64,000 bases of DNA from contig NZ_VNIK02000001.1 in the NCBI RefSeq assembly GCF_007785775.2, positions 124,001-188,000 of the forward strand, written 5' to 3'. Origin of the DNA: Flagellimonas hadalis. GTDB taxonomy: Bacteria > Bacteroidota > Bacteroidia > Flavobacteriales > Flavobacteriaceae. This document shows positions 23,383 through 32,100 of the stretch, one piece after another (position 1 is the first letter of the stretch; each line of letters opens with the position of its first letter). The position numbers and the translations under genes were made by a program. The notes under the pieces were generated by a model. The model was not told the origin of the DNA. It worked only from the letters and a program-made list of their open reading frames with translations, and did no database searches.

Positions 23383-24309
23383 ATGAAAACAATCGGAAAA
23401 ACAACTTTGATTTTTACATTGATGACGATTGCAATGTCAGCACAGGATACGATAATGCCCCTATGGCCGAAAGCAATTCCCAACCAGATAGAATCTGAGG
23501 AAAAGGAAGTTGTGGAGCATACAGATGATGGGATAACCTGGGTCACCAATGTCCAGACCCCCACATTGGAAGTCTATTTGCCTGCCCCAAAACATGCGAA
23601 CGGACAGGCCGTGCTTATCTTTCCTGGAGGCGGATACCATGGACTGGCCTACGATTGGGAGGGGACGGACATTGCGAAGGCCCTCACGTTAAAAGGAGTG
23701 GCCGGTATCGTGGTAAAATACCGTTTGCCCGGGTCTAAGTCCATAACCAAAGGCAAAAATGTAGTGCCTTTGCAAGATACGCAGCGGGCCATCAGGTTGG
23801 TGAGGTCGAAGGCAGCGGAGTGGGGCATCGCACCCGGCAAGATCGGCATCATGGGGTTTTCGGCAGGAGGACATCTGGCCTCTTCATTGGGCACCCACTA
23901 TAAGAATAAGGTGTATCAGTGGCAGGATGCGGCCGATGATCTCTCCGCACGACCTGATTTTATGGCATTGATCTACCCGGTCATTACGTTGGGGCATCCA
24001 AGCACCCATACAGGGTCCAGAGCTTCACTATTGGGTGGGAATCCTACGCAGGAGGAAGTGGACTACCTCTCCAATGAAAAGCATGTTGATGGCGAAACCC
24101 CTCCAACATTTCTGCTGCATGCCATGGATGACAAAGCTGTTCCTGTAGAGAACAGCACCTTGTTCTTTGCAGCACTAAGGCAGCATCAGGTACCTGCAAC
24201 CATGCATGTGTATCCCTCTGGCGGACATGGTTTTTCTATGGCTTTGAACGACGAGCGATTGAAGAATTGGATGGACCTGCTATTCGATTGGCTCGCCAAT
24301 TTGGATTAG
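23383..24309 (+). CDS. Secreted alpha/beta-hydrolase (carbohydrate-esterase/BD-FAE-like)
   Basis: 308 residues with signal peptide (LIFTLMTIAMSAQ). It begins with DTIMPLWPKAIPNQ, typical of acetylxylan/feruloyl esterase-like hydrolases. Active-site segments are VLIFPGGGYHGLAYDWEG (oxyanion), GIMGFSAGGHLASSLG (nucleophile Ser), FLLHAMDDKAVPVENS (Asp) and YPSGGHGFSMAL (His). A probable periplasmic deacetylase of polysaccharide. The stop overlaps the stop of the convergent methyltransferase gene. Confidence 0.87.
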   Translation: MKTIGKTTLIFTLMTIAMSAQDTIMPLWPKAIPNQIESEEKEVVEHTDDGITWVTNVQTPTLEVYLPAPKHANGQAVLIFPGGGYHGLAYDWEGTDIAKALTLKGVAGIVVKYRLPGSKSITKGKNVVPLQDTQRAIRLVRSKAAEWGIAPGKIGIMGFSAGGHLASSLGTHYKNKVYQWQDAADDLSARPDFMALIYPVITLGHPSTHTGSRASLLGGNPTQEEVDYLSNEKHVDGETPPTFLLHAMDDKAVPVENSTLFFAALRQHQVPATMHVYPSGGHGFSMALNDERLKNWMDLLFDWLANLD

Positions 24310-25490
24310 TCCATGGTTTTTGTACACTGTAAAACCAAAAGCGAGTCATTGAGGTCCTTCGTGAAGAAAAGATAGGTCTCACCACCATCCTTGATATTGT
24401 GCTTTTTGCGGAGATCGGCCACGGACATCGGAAAATTGCGAGTGGTGATGTTGGCTTTGGTGACGCCTAGTGCTTTTATGGAACTTTTGGAATAGGGAAG
24501 AGCCTTTTCAATCACAAATGACCTACCCGGGAAATCCACCAGCGTGGGCGAAGTATATAAATGGGAGTGAGGGTGTAGCTTATGGAACTGGTAGGTGGCA
24601 CCAATCGATTTGAATCCCCCGGATTTCATGATGGCCGCATTCGGTTCATAGAGATAGGTCGATGGTTCTCCGAATACGACAGCGTTGTTCTGTTCTTCTT
24701 CTAGCATGAATCGGAATTTGTCCTCCTTGCCGTTGATGATGTTCACCGCTTGGATGGCAACGTCGCCCACAAAATCTCTTTCAAGCACGAACAGGAGTTC
24801 TTTGACCTCATTGTTGAGGGCGACAATATGCACCTCTTTTACATAATTTAGTTCACTGATGCCTTGTTTGATGTCGAGCAGCGGAGAAGTTTTCAATAAC
24901 ACATGCCGGGTTCTCTGAAAAACCAGATCTAGATTTTCCGGTAGATTGGGCAAGCAATCGGCAAGTAAAAAAACCTTTCCCTTTTTGTCGTTCCGTCTTG
25001 AGGGGTCGATGTAGATCCAATCAAAATTTTGTGTGGCTGTCTTCAGAAAATCCATCCCATCCGCAGCGATGCATTGTATGTTTTCCCTGCCCAGGACTTT
25101 GAAATTATGTGCGGCAATTTCACTCAGTTCCGGATTGATTTCACAATGCACTACGGAGTCCATTTTTCGGGAAAAAAAATAGCTGTCCACACCAAACCCA
25201 CCCGTAAGGTCGACAAGCGATTTTCCACTCACGATTTGGGCCTTGTACTTCGCGATAGCTTCCGAACTGGTCTGCTCTATATTGAGCTTGTTGGGATAAT
25301 AGATGTTGGCTGAATGGAACCAAGTGGGCAGTTTGTCTTGGCTCTTTTTTTTTGCTTCAAGCTGGGCAACCAGTTCTTTTTGGGATACCCCTTCAAATAG
25401 GGGTTTCTGCAGTAAAACTGACATCATGTCAGTATTGAAATTTTCTGATATAAATGATTGTGGACCAGTATGTAATAGTGATTTATTCAA
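24306..25490 (-). CDS. Class I SAM-dependent methyltransferase with THUMP-like domain
   Basis: 394 residues. An N-terminal helical domain is followed by the methyltransferase core: VDLTGGFGVDSYFFS (motif I), VVHCEINPELSEIA (acidic loop) and WIYIDPSRRNDKKGKVF (motif IV, DPxR). The C-terminal THUMP-like domain contains EPNAAIMKSGGF and YLFFTKDL. This is the PG_1098-type family widespread in Bacteroidota; an RNA substrate is likely from the THUMP-like part but is not proven. It lies 7 bp after the AI-2E gene. Confidence 0.82.
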   Translation of the reverse strand: MNKSLLHTGPQSFISENFNTDMMSVLLQKPLFEGVSQKELVAQLEAKKKSQDKLPTWFHSANIYYPNKLNIEQTSSEAIAKYKAQIVSGKSLVDLTGGFGVDSYFFSRKMDSVVHCEINPELSEIAAHNFKVLGRENIQCIAADGMDFLKTATQNFDWIYIDPSRRNDKKGKVFLLADCLPNLPENLDLVFQRTRHVLLKTSPLLDIKQGISELNYVKEVHIVALNNEVKELLFVLERDFVGDVAIQAVNIINGKEDKFRFMLEEEQNNAVVFGEPSTYLYEPNAAIMKSGGFKSIGATYQFHKLHPHSHLYTSPTLVDFPGRSFVIEKALPYSKSSIKALGVTKANITTRNFPMSVADLRKKHNIKDGGETYLFFTKDLNDSLLVLQCTKTMD

Positions 25491-25497
25491 ACCGATA

Positions 25498-26598
25498 CTA
25501 TAAGCCTTTGGTCAATTTTTTTACAAAGGTGTTTTCGGCCAAAAATTCCTTCAAGATGACCTTAATGGCGGTATATCCAGGTACTGCAACGACCATCCCG
25601 ACCACCCCAAAAAGCAATCCGGCAATAATGATGATCAAGAAGATTTCCAACGGATGTGATTTCACACTGGTGGAAAAAATAAAGGGTTGGGAAAAGAAAT
25701 TATCCACCAATTGGCCAATGCCCAGACCGATCAAAACGTAAAGTGTTTTGGACAATATGACAGTGCTGAAATCGGCACCCAAAAAACTGGTCATGGTGAG
25801 CGTGACCATGATGGCCCCCCCAATGAGCGGACCTATGTATGGGATAATATTGAAAAGGGCACAAAGGAACGCGATGACGATGGCATTTTCCACGCCCACG
25901 ACCAAGAGTGCAACGGTATAGATCACAAAAAGGATGAAAAGTTGCAACAATATCCCAGCAAAATATCTGGAGAGCAACCCATTGATCTTATCTATAGTTT
26001 TCACCAAATTACTTTCCTTATTGTCGGGCACAAAGGTGAGCATTCCATTTTGGAACAATTTGCTGTCCTTCAAAAAGAAAAAGGAAATGAAAAGCACAGA
26101 GAACAGTCCGATGCTAAAATTGCTCAGGGTATTGACGAAGGAGTTGAGAAAATTCGGGATGAACTTCAGGTCGAGGCCCTGCAGCACGCTTTCTTCGATC
26201 TTGGAATCCGTTATCAGGTCATCGACACTCCTTGTTGAAGCCCCGAAGTAATCCAAAATTTGAAGGTATAGGGTATTGATGTCCGCTTTGAGCGAGTCAA
26301 TGTCCAAGAGGGAAAGGTTTTTGCTCTGCTCTGAGATCAAAGGAATGAAAAGGGCCAAGATGCCCAGAAAAATAGAGAGCATGAAAACCATGGTGGCCAC
26401 CACGGCAAGCATGTTCGGAAATCTCAGTTTCCTTCGTAAAAAAAGCACTATGGGCCGACCCAGCAATGCAATGACGGCCGCTATGGCCAAATAGGCCAAT
26501 ACGGACCGAATCTTATAGACGAAAATGGCCATAAGGGCCACGCCGACCATGATGGCCACTGCACGTAATATTCCGTTGGCAATTGTCTTTGAGTTCAT
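25498..26598 (-). CDS. AI-2E family transporter
   Basis: 366 residues with about eight hydrophobic helices in the pattern of the AI-2 exporter/PerM family: an N-terminal pair (VALMAIFVYKIRSVLAYLAIAAVIALLGRPIV), a soluble middle (about 85-150) and the C-terminal set with LCALFNIIPYIGPLIGGAIMV and FLIIIIAGLLFGVVGMVVAVPGY. The substrate in this organism is unknown; some members are Na+/H+ antiporters. Inner membrane. It lies 6 bp downstream of the DUF4159 gene. Confidence 0.9.
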   Translation of the reverse strand: MNSKTIANGILRAVAIMVGVALMAIFVYKIRSVLAYLAIAAVIALLGRPIVLFLRRKLRFPNMLAVVATMVFMLSIFLGILALFIPLISEQSKNLSLLDIDSLKADINTLYLQILDYFGASTRSVDDLITDSKIEESVLQGLDLKFIPNFLNSFVNTLSNFSIGLFSVLFISFFFLKDSKLFQNGMLTFVPDNKESNLVKTIDKINGLLSRYFAGILLQLFILFVIYTVALLVVGVENAIVIAFLCALFNIIPYIGPLIGGAIMVTLTMTSFLGADFSTVILSKTLYVLIGLGIGQLVDNFFSQPFIFSTSVKSHPLEIFLIIIIAGLLFGVVGMVVAVPGYTAIKVILKEFLAENTFVKKLTKGL

Positions 26599-26604
26599 GA
26601 AAGA

Positions 26605-27252
26605 TCAGCTTTTAAAAGCATATTCAACTATGTTGGCACCCATTTGGAGCGCTTTCTGTCGGACTTCTTCGGGATCGTTGTGCACGGCGGGGTCTTCCCA
26701 TCCATCACCAAGGTCACATTCGAAAGTATAGAGCAAAATCAATCTTCCATTGTCAAAAATACCAAACGCCTGGGGCCTTTTTCCATCATGCTCATGGATT
26801 TTGGGAAGACCATTGGGAAACTTAAATTTTTGATCAAAGATGGGATGGTCCGCTCCCAATTCCTCCAATTGCTTGTCAGGGAAAAGTTTTAGGAGCTCCC
26901 TTTTGAGGTAGGGCTCCATGCCGTAGTTGTCGTCGATGTGCAAAAAACCGCCGGAAAGGAGGTAGGTCTTCAAGTTTTGTACCTCATCATCCGAAAAAAA
27001 GACATTTCCGTGTCCCGTCATGTGCAGAAAAGGATATTTGAACAAGGTAACACTGCCGGCCTCTGCGGTCTCGGGTTGTGGATCTATCTTGGTACCAAGA
27101 TTGATGTTGCAAAACTGTATCAGATTGGGAAGTGCCGTAGGGTTGGAATACCAATCACCACCACCGCCATACTTCAATACGGCAATCTGTTGGGCATTGG
27201 AAGAAGCCATGACAAAAATGAAAGCAATGGTCAGCAGGAATGTCCTTTTCAT
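26605..27252 (-). CDS. DUF4159 domain protein (secreted)
   Basis: 215 residues with signal peptide (FLLTIAFIFVMASSNAQQ). The DUF4159 pattern is seen in KYGGGGDWYSNPTALPNLIQFCN, FLHMTGHGNVFFSDDEVQNLKTYL, GGFLHIDDNYGME and a GRLILLYTFECDLGDGWED segment. It resembles a ThuA/glutamine-amidotransferase-like fold. The function is unknown; conserved in Bacteroidota and often near envelope genes. Part of the minus-strand run from tsaD. Confidence 0.82.
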   Translation of the reverse strand: MKRTFLLTIAFIFVMASSNAQQIAVLKYGGGGDWYSNPTALPNLIQFCNINLGTKIDPQPETAEAGSVTLFKYPFLHMTGHGNVFFSDDEVQNLKTYLLSGGFLHIDDNYGMEPYLKRELLKLFPDKQLEELGADHPIFDQKFKFPNGLPKIHEHDGKRPQAFGIFDNGRLILLYTFECDLGDGWEDPAVHNDPEEVRQKALQMGANIVEYAFKS

Positions 27253-27321
27253 TTAAAATGTACCGATTGACTCAAAAGTAAGGCATTCAGTCCACAAATA
27301 GGGAAAAAATCCTTTTTTTGG

Positions 27322-28026
27322 TCAGCTGTTGATCATGGATACCGTTGAGCAGGCCACAATGGCGGCCGTTTCAGTGCGTAGGCGGTTGTTGCCAAGGGAG
27401 ATGGGCACAAAGCCTTTTTCTTTGGCCAGATCTACTTCCTCTTTTGAAAAATCCCCTTCTGGCCCAATGAGGATGACGAGGCTCATATCGGCGATCACCC
27501 TTCGTTTCAGCTCCATTTTTTCGCCATTGTGGCAATGTGCGATGAACTTGAGCCCCAAAAATTCCTTTTCCATGAATTCATTGTAGGATATGGGTGGGTT
27601 GAGTTTGGGCAGAATGGTCTGGAGGGATTGTTTCATGGCGGATTGGATCACGCGTTCCATTCGCTCCGGTTTTATGGTTTTTCGCTCGGAATGTTCACAG
27701 ATGATAGGGGTGATCTCGTCCACACCTATCTCTGTCGCTTTTTCCAAAAGCCACTCGTACCGATCGTTCATTTTTGTAGGGGCCACGGCCATGTGCAGAC
27801 TGTACCTCTTCGGGATGGCCTTGGTGCGCGATATGATTTGGGCCACGCATTTTTTTGGGTCTGGAAGCAAAATCTCGGCCTCAAAAAGATGACCCTTGCC
27901 GTTGGTGATCTGGAGCAGGTCGCCTTCGGTTTTCCGCAACACTTTCACAATGTGCTTGCTCTCCTCGGGGGAAAAGGTGAACTGCTTAACGCTGTTGTCC
28001 AGTGAAGGGTCGTAAAAAAGTTGCAT
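27322..28026 (-). CDS. rsmE: 16S rRNA m3U1498 methyltransferase
   Basis: 234 residues. The N-terminal PUA-like part contains SPEESKHIVKVLRKTEGDLLQITNGKG. The SPOUT domain has EKATEIGVDEITPIICEHSERK and the knot LVILIGPEGDFSKEEVDLAKEKGF followed by SLGNNRLRTETAAIVA, the SAM-binding trefoil. It methylates U1498 of 16S rRNA in the 30S decoding region. It lies 28 bp after tsaD. Confidence 0.93.
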   Translation of the reverse strand: MQLFYDPSLDNSVKQFTFSPEESKHIVKVLRKTEGDLLQITNGKGHLFEAEILLPDPKKCVAQIISRTKAIPKRYSLHMAVAPTKMNDRYEWLLEKATEIGVDEITPIICEHSERKTIKPERMERVIQSAMKQSLQTILPKLNPPISYNEFMEKEFLGLKFIAHCHNGEKMELKRRVIADMSLVILIGPEGDFSKEEVDLAKEKGFVPISLGNNRLRTETAAIVACSTVSMINS

Positions 28027-28054
28027 GGCTTCTGTATTTATAAGGTTGAAGGAC

Positions 28055-29083
28055 TTAGCTCCCTATGGCATATCGGGCTTTTGCCGCAACACGCTGGTCC
28101 GTGAACTGTCCTTTTTCAAATTTAAGATAACCGACGATACCGATCATGGCGGCATTGTCCGTACAATATTCAAATTTTGGGATATAGGTTTTCCACCCCA
28201 AGGTTTCCTCTGCCTCCTTGAGCCTGGCGCGTATGCCCGAATTTGCGGCAACGCCACCTCCAATGGCCACTTCTTTGATGCCGGTCTGCTCCACGGCCAT
28301 GTGCAGCTTTTCCATAAGGATTTCCAGAATGGTATGCTGTACCGAGGCACAGATATCGTTGATGTTCTCGGCAACGAAATTGGGGTTTTTTTGTGTCTCC
28401 CTTTGCAGGAAATACAAAATACTGGTCTTCAATCCGCTGAAACTGAAATTAAGACCATCCACCTTGGGTTTGGGAAAATCGAAGGCAGAAGGGTTGCCCA
28501 ATCGCGCATGTTTGTCCACCAACGGTCCTCCGGGGTAGGGTAGGCCCATCAGCTTGGCACTTTTGTCAAAAGCTTCGCCTACGGCATCGTCCAAGGTCTC
28601 TCCCAACACTTCCATGGTAAAATGATCGGAAACTTTTACAATCTGGGTGTGTCCGCCACTGATGGTCATGCCCAAAAAGGGAAATATTGGTGATGCCCCA
28701 TTTTCATCATCTATAAAATGCGCCAGGATATGGGCTTCCATGTGGTTCACCTCGATCAAGGGAATGTCCAGCCCCAAGGCCAATGACTTGGCGAAAGAGG
28801 TGCCCACGAGCAATGAGCCCATCAATCCCGGGCCTCGGGTAAAAGCTATGGCGGATAGCTCTTTTTTATCGATATTTGCCTTGGCCAAGGCTTGGTGTAC
28901 CACGGGAACGATATTCTGTTGATGTGCCCTCGATGCCAACTCGGGGACAACACCTCCATATTGCTTGTGGATTTCTTGTGTAGCTACCACATTGCTCAGT
29001 ACTTTTGCATCACAAAGTACGGCAGCGGAAGTGTCATCGCAGGATGATTCAATGGCAAGGATATATTTTTTTATGTCTGTCAC
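28055..29083 (-). CDS. tsaD: tRNA N6-threonylcarbamoyladenosine transferase
   Basis: 342 residues of the ASKHA fold: ILAIESSCDDTSAAVL at the N-terminus, VNHMEAHILAHF carrying the metal-binding HxxxH, GMTISGGHTQIV, and VAIGGGVAANSGIR near the C-terminus. With TsaB/TsaE/TsaC it makes t6A37 in ANN-decoding tRNAs. It heads the minus-strand run tsaD-rsmE-DUF4159-AI-2E-methyltransferase, behind a good promoter at 29109-29137. Confidence 0.95.
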   Translation of the reverse strand: MTDIKKYILAIESSCDDTSAAVLCDAKVLSNVVATQEIHKQYGGVVPELASRAHQQNIVPVVHQALAKANIDKKELSAIAFTRGPGLMGSLLVGTSFAKSLALGLDIPLIEVNHMEAHILAHFIDDENGASPIFPFLGMTISGGHTQIVKVSDHFTMEVLGETLDDAVGEAFDKSAKLMGLPYPGGPLVDKHARLGNPSAFDFPKPKVDGLNFSFSGLKTSILYFLQRETQKNPNFVAENINDICASVQHTILEILMEKLHMAVEQTGIKEVAIGGGVAANSGIRARLKEAEETLGWKTYIPKFEYCTDNAAMIGIVGYLKFEKGQFTDQRVAAKARYAIGS

Positions 29084-29108
29084 AGGTTTTGGAACAAAAA
29101 TTGGTCGT

Positions 29109-29137
29109 CAAAGGTAAAACATAAAAGCCCTATCAAA
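29109..29137 (-). promoter_or_regulatory. Bacteroidota-type promoter of the tsaD run
   Basis: The minus strand has TTTG (29137-29134), 17 nt, then TACCTTTG (29116-29109), a perfect -7 element. Transcription is predicted to start near 29103, about 20 nt before the ATG. Confidence 0.65.
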
Positions 29138-29155
29138 AAACTTCGCAAAATACTG

Positions 29156-32100
29156 TTGCGTTCCCTCTTGGCCATCCTAGTGCTATTGGTATTGGTCTCA
29201 TTGGTACTGTCCATGCCCGTGGTGCAGACCAGATTGGCCAAATACGCCATGGATTCGGTAAACAAGGAGTTCGGCACGAACATGCAGATCGACAGGGTAA
29301 GCCTTTCTCTTTTCACGCTGAATGCGGGCATCAAGGGAATTTATGTGGAGGACTACAAAAAGGACACACTTTTTTACATCCATAAACTCAGCACTTCCAT
29401 TCTCAACCTTAGGAACATGGCCAATGGTAAGATGGAGTTTGGCGATATCGAGGCGGATGGGTTGATCTTTAACCTAAAGACTTACGAAGGCGAAGACGAT
29501 ACCAATCTGGATGTTTTTGTGGCCAAATTGGATGATGGCAAGCCCAGGGACCCGGGAACACCGCCTTTTTTTATGGCCTCTGATGAAATACAGATCAATA
29601 ATGGAAAGTTCAGGTTGATCGATGAAAACCTCGAATCTGAAAAAATACTGGATTTTAACGATATCAAGATCCTTGCCGAGGATTTTCAGGTTTTGGGACC
29701 AGAGGTGACCTTGGACATCTTGGGACTTACCATGGAGGCCAAGCGGGGAATCGTGTTGGAGAAGTTGGCGGCCAAGTTCAAATATACCAAAGAGGAGATG
29801 CGATTTGATTCGCTCCTGATCGATACCGAACAATCGGAGCTCAAGGGCAATTTGGTGTTCAAATATAATCGGGAGGACTTTGCCGAGTTTTTGGATAGGG
29901 TGAATGTGGAGGCGGATTTTACGGAATCCACCATTTCGCTCAACGAGGTGAATGCATTTTTCGATGAGTTCGGTCAGGATAAGGAAGTCACTTTTACAGG
30001 GAATTTCACTGGAGTGCTCAATAAACTTCAGGTAAATGACCTGTTCCTGTTTACGGACAATACGGGGATCAGGGGTGATTTCGAGTTCGATAACCTGTTC
30101 AGCGAACAGGCCCCTTTTGTATTACGGGGCGATATCGATAACCTGACCTCGAGCTATTACCAATTAAGGAGCATTCTACCCAACATACTGGGCAAGAACA
30201 TCCCTGAATCGGTACAAAAATTAGGGCAGTTCACCGTTCGGGGAGATGCCGAGGTGACCGAAACCTCCTTGGATGCCAAGGTCAACCTGAACACTGCCAT
30301 TGGGAGCAGCTACGTGGACCTTCAAATGACCAATATCCAGACCATAGACGATGCCTCTTATATTGGGTTCATATCGTTGATTGATTTTGATCTTGGCGCT
30401 TTCACCAATGATGACCAGTTGGGGCTCACCTCTTTGGACATGAACGTCGAGGGAAAAGGTTTTGTGGCCGAAAGCCTGAACACTGAGGTTATCGGGGAAA
30501 TCTATAAGTTGGAGTACAACGGTTATGAATACAACAAGATCAAGGTGTCCGGAATTTTGAAGGAGCAGCTGTTTGACGGGACCCTTTTGTGCAACGATGA
30601 TAACTTTCGGTTCGATTTTAAGGGATTGGCCGATTTCGGGGGAAGGGAGAACAAGTTCAACTTTATCGCCGCCGTGGACTATGCCGATCTGAAAAAACTC
30701 AATTTCATTGACGACAGTATCTCCATTTTCAAGGGGTACGTCAATATGGACATCGAAGGCGGGAACCTGGACGATATCGTTGGTCAGATGAATTTCACCA
30801 ACACCACCTACCAGAACAAGAACGATACCTATTTCTTCGAGGACTTTACCGTGAATTCCTCTTTTGATAAAGATACGGTGCGGACAGTGGAAATCAATTC
30901 GCCCGATATCATCACCGGGTACATGCGGGGGAAATTCAAGGTCAATGAAATTGGAAAACTGGTCCAGAATTCCGTAGGGAGCATCTACACCAATTACAAA
31001 CCATTTAAGATTTCCAAGGGACAGTACCTGGATTTCAATTTCAAGATCTATAACAAGATCGTGGATGTCTTTTTCCCGGATGTGGCCTTTGACCCCAACA
31101 CCTTTATCAGGGGAAATATTGTGGCCGATGAAGGTGACTTCAAACTTACTTTCAAATCCCCGAGTATCGAGGCTTTTGAAAATAAGTTCGACAACATCGA
31201 ACTAAAAATAGACAACAAGAACCCGCTTTTCAACACCTTTATTTCCGTGGACGACATGTCCACGGTGTATTATGACATCAAGGACTTCAGCCTGATCAAC
31301 ACCACGCTGAAGGACACCCTGTTCTTTAGAACGGAATTTAAAGGGGGCAGCGAATACAACGATAGCTATAACCTCAATTTCTACCATACCTTCAACGAGA
31401 ACAACAAGTCTGTCATCGGCCTGAAAAAATCGGAGGTCAGCTTTAAAGGGAGCACATGGGTCCTGAACAAGGACGGGAACAGCAAGAACAAGGTCATCTT
31501 CAACAGTGCCCTGGACAGCATTCTGATCGAGGATGTGGTGATGGACAACAACAATAAGGAGCAGATTCGGTTGAGGGGAGAATTTGCGGATTCCACCTAC
31601 AAAGATCTCGATCTTCAGTTCAAGATCGTCTCCCTGAACAAGATCACTCCGGCCATTGACAGTCTCAAACTCAACGGATCGGTGGACGGTTTTCTCAATA
31701 TCCTTCAAAAGGACGGGAAGTACCTGCCTACGTCCAGTCTCAATATACGGGACTTTAGTGTGAACGACATCCGCTTAGGTGATTTGGAAGTGGGGATATT
31801 TGGCAACAATGACCTTACGGAATTTGGGGTGAGCACTTGGCTGAACGACAACGGGAAGGAAAAATTGAGCGTCAATGGGAAGGTGACCAACTTCAACAAC
31901 AAACAGAACCTCGATCTGATGGCCAATTTGATGGATTTTGATATGGAACCCTTCAGCCCCTTGGGAGAAGGCGTGGTTTCCAACATAAGGGGCAAGGTGA
32001 GTGGGAACGTAAAGATCAGTGGCGGTGTGGAAAACCCCTCCATCAATGGAGATCTTACCCTGAATGAGGCCGGTATAGGCATTCCCTACCTCAATGTGGA

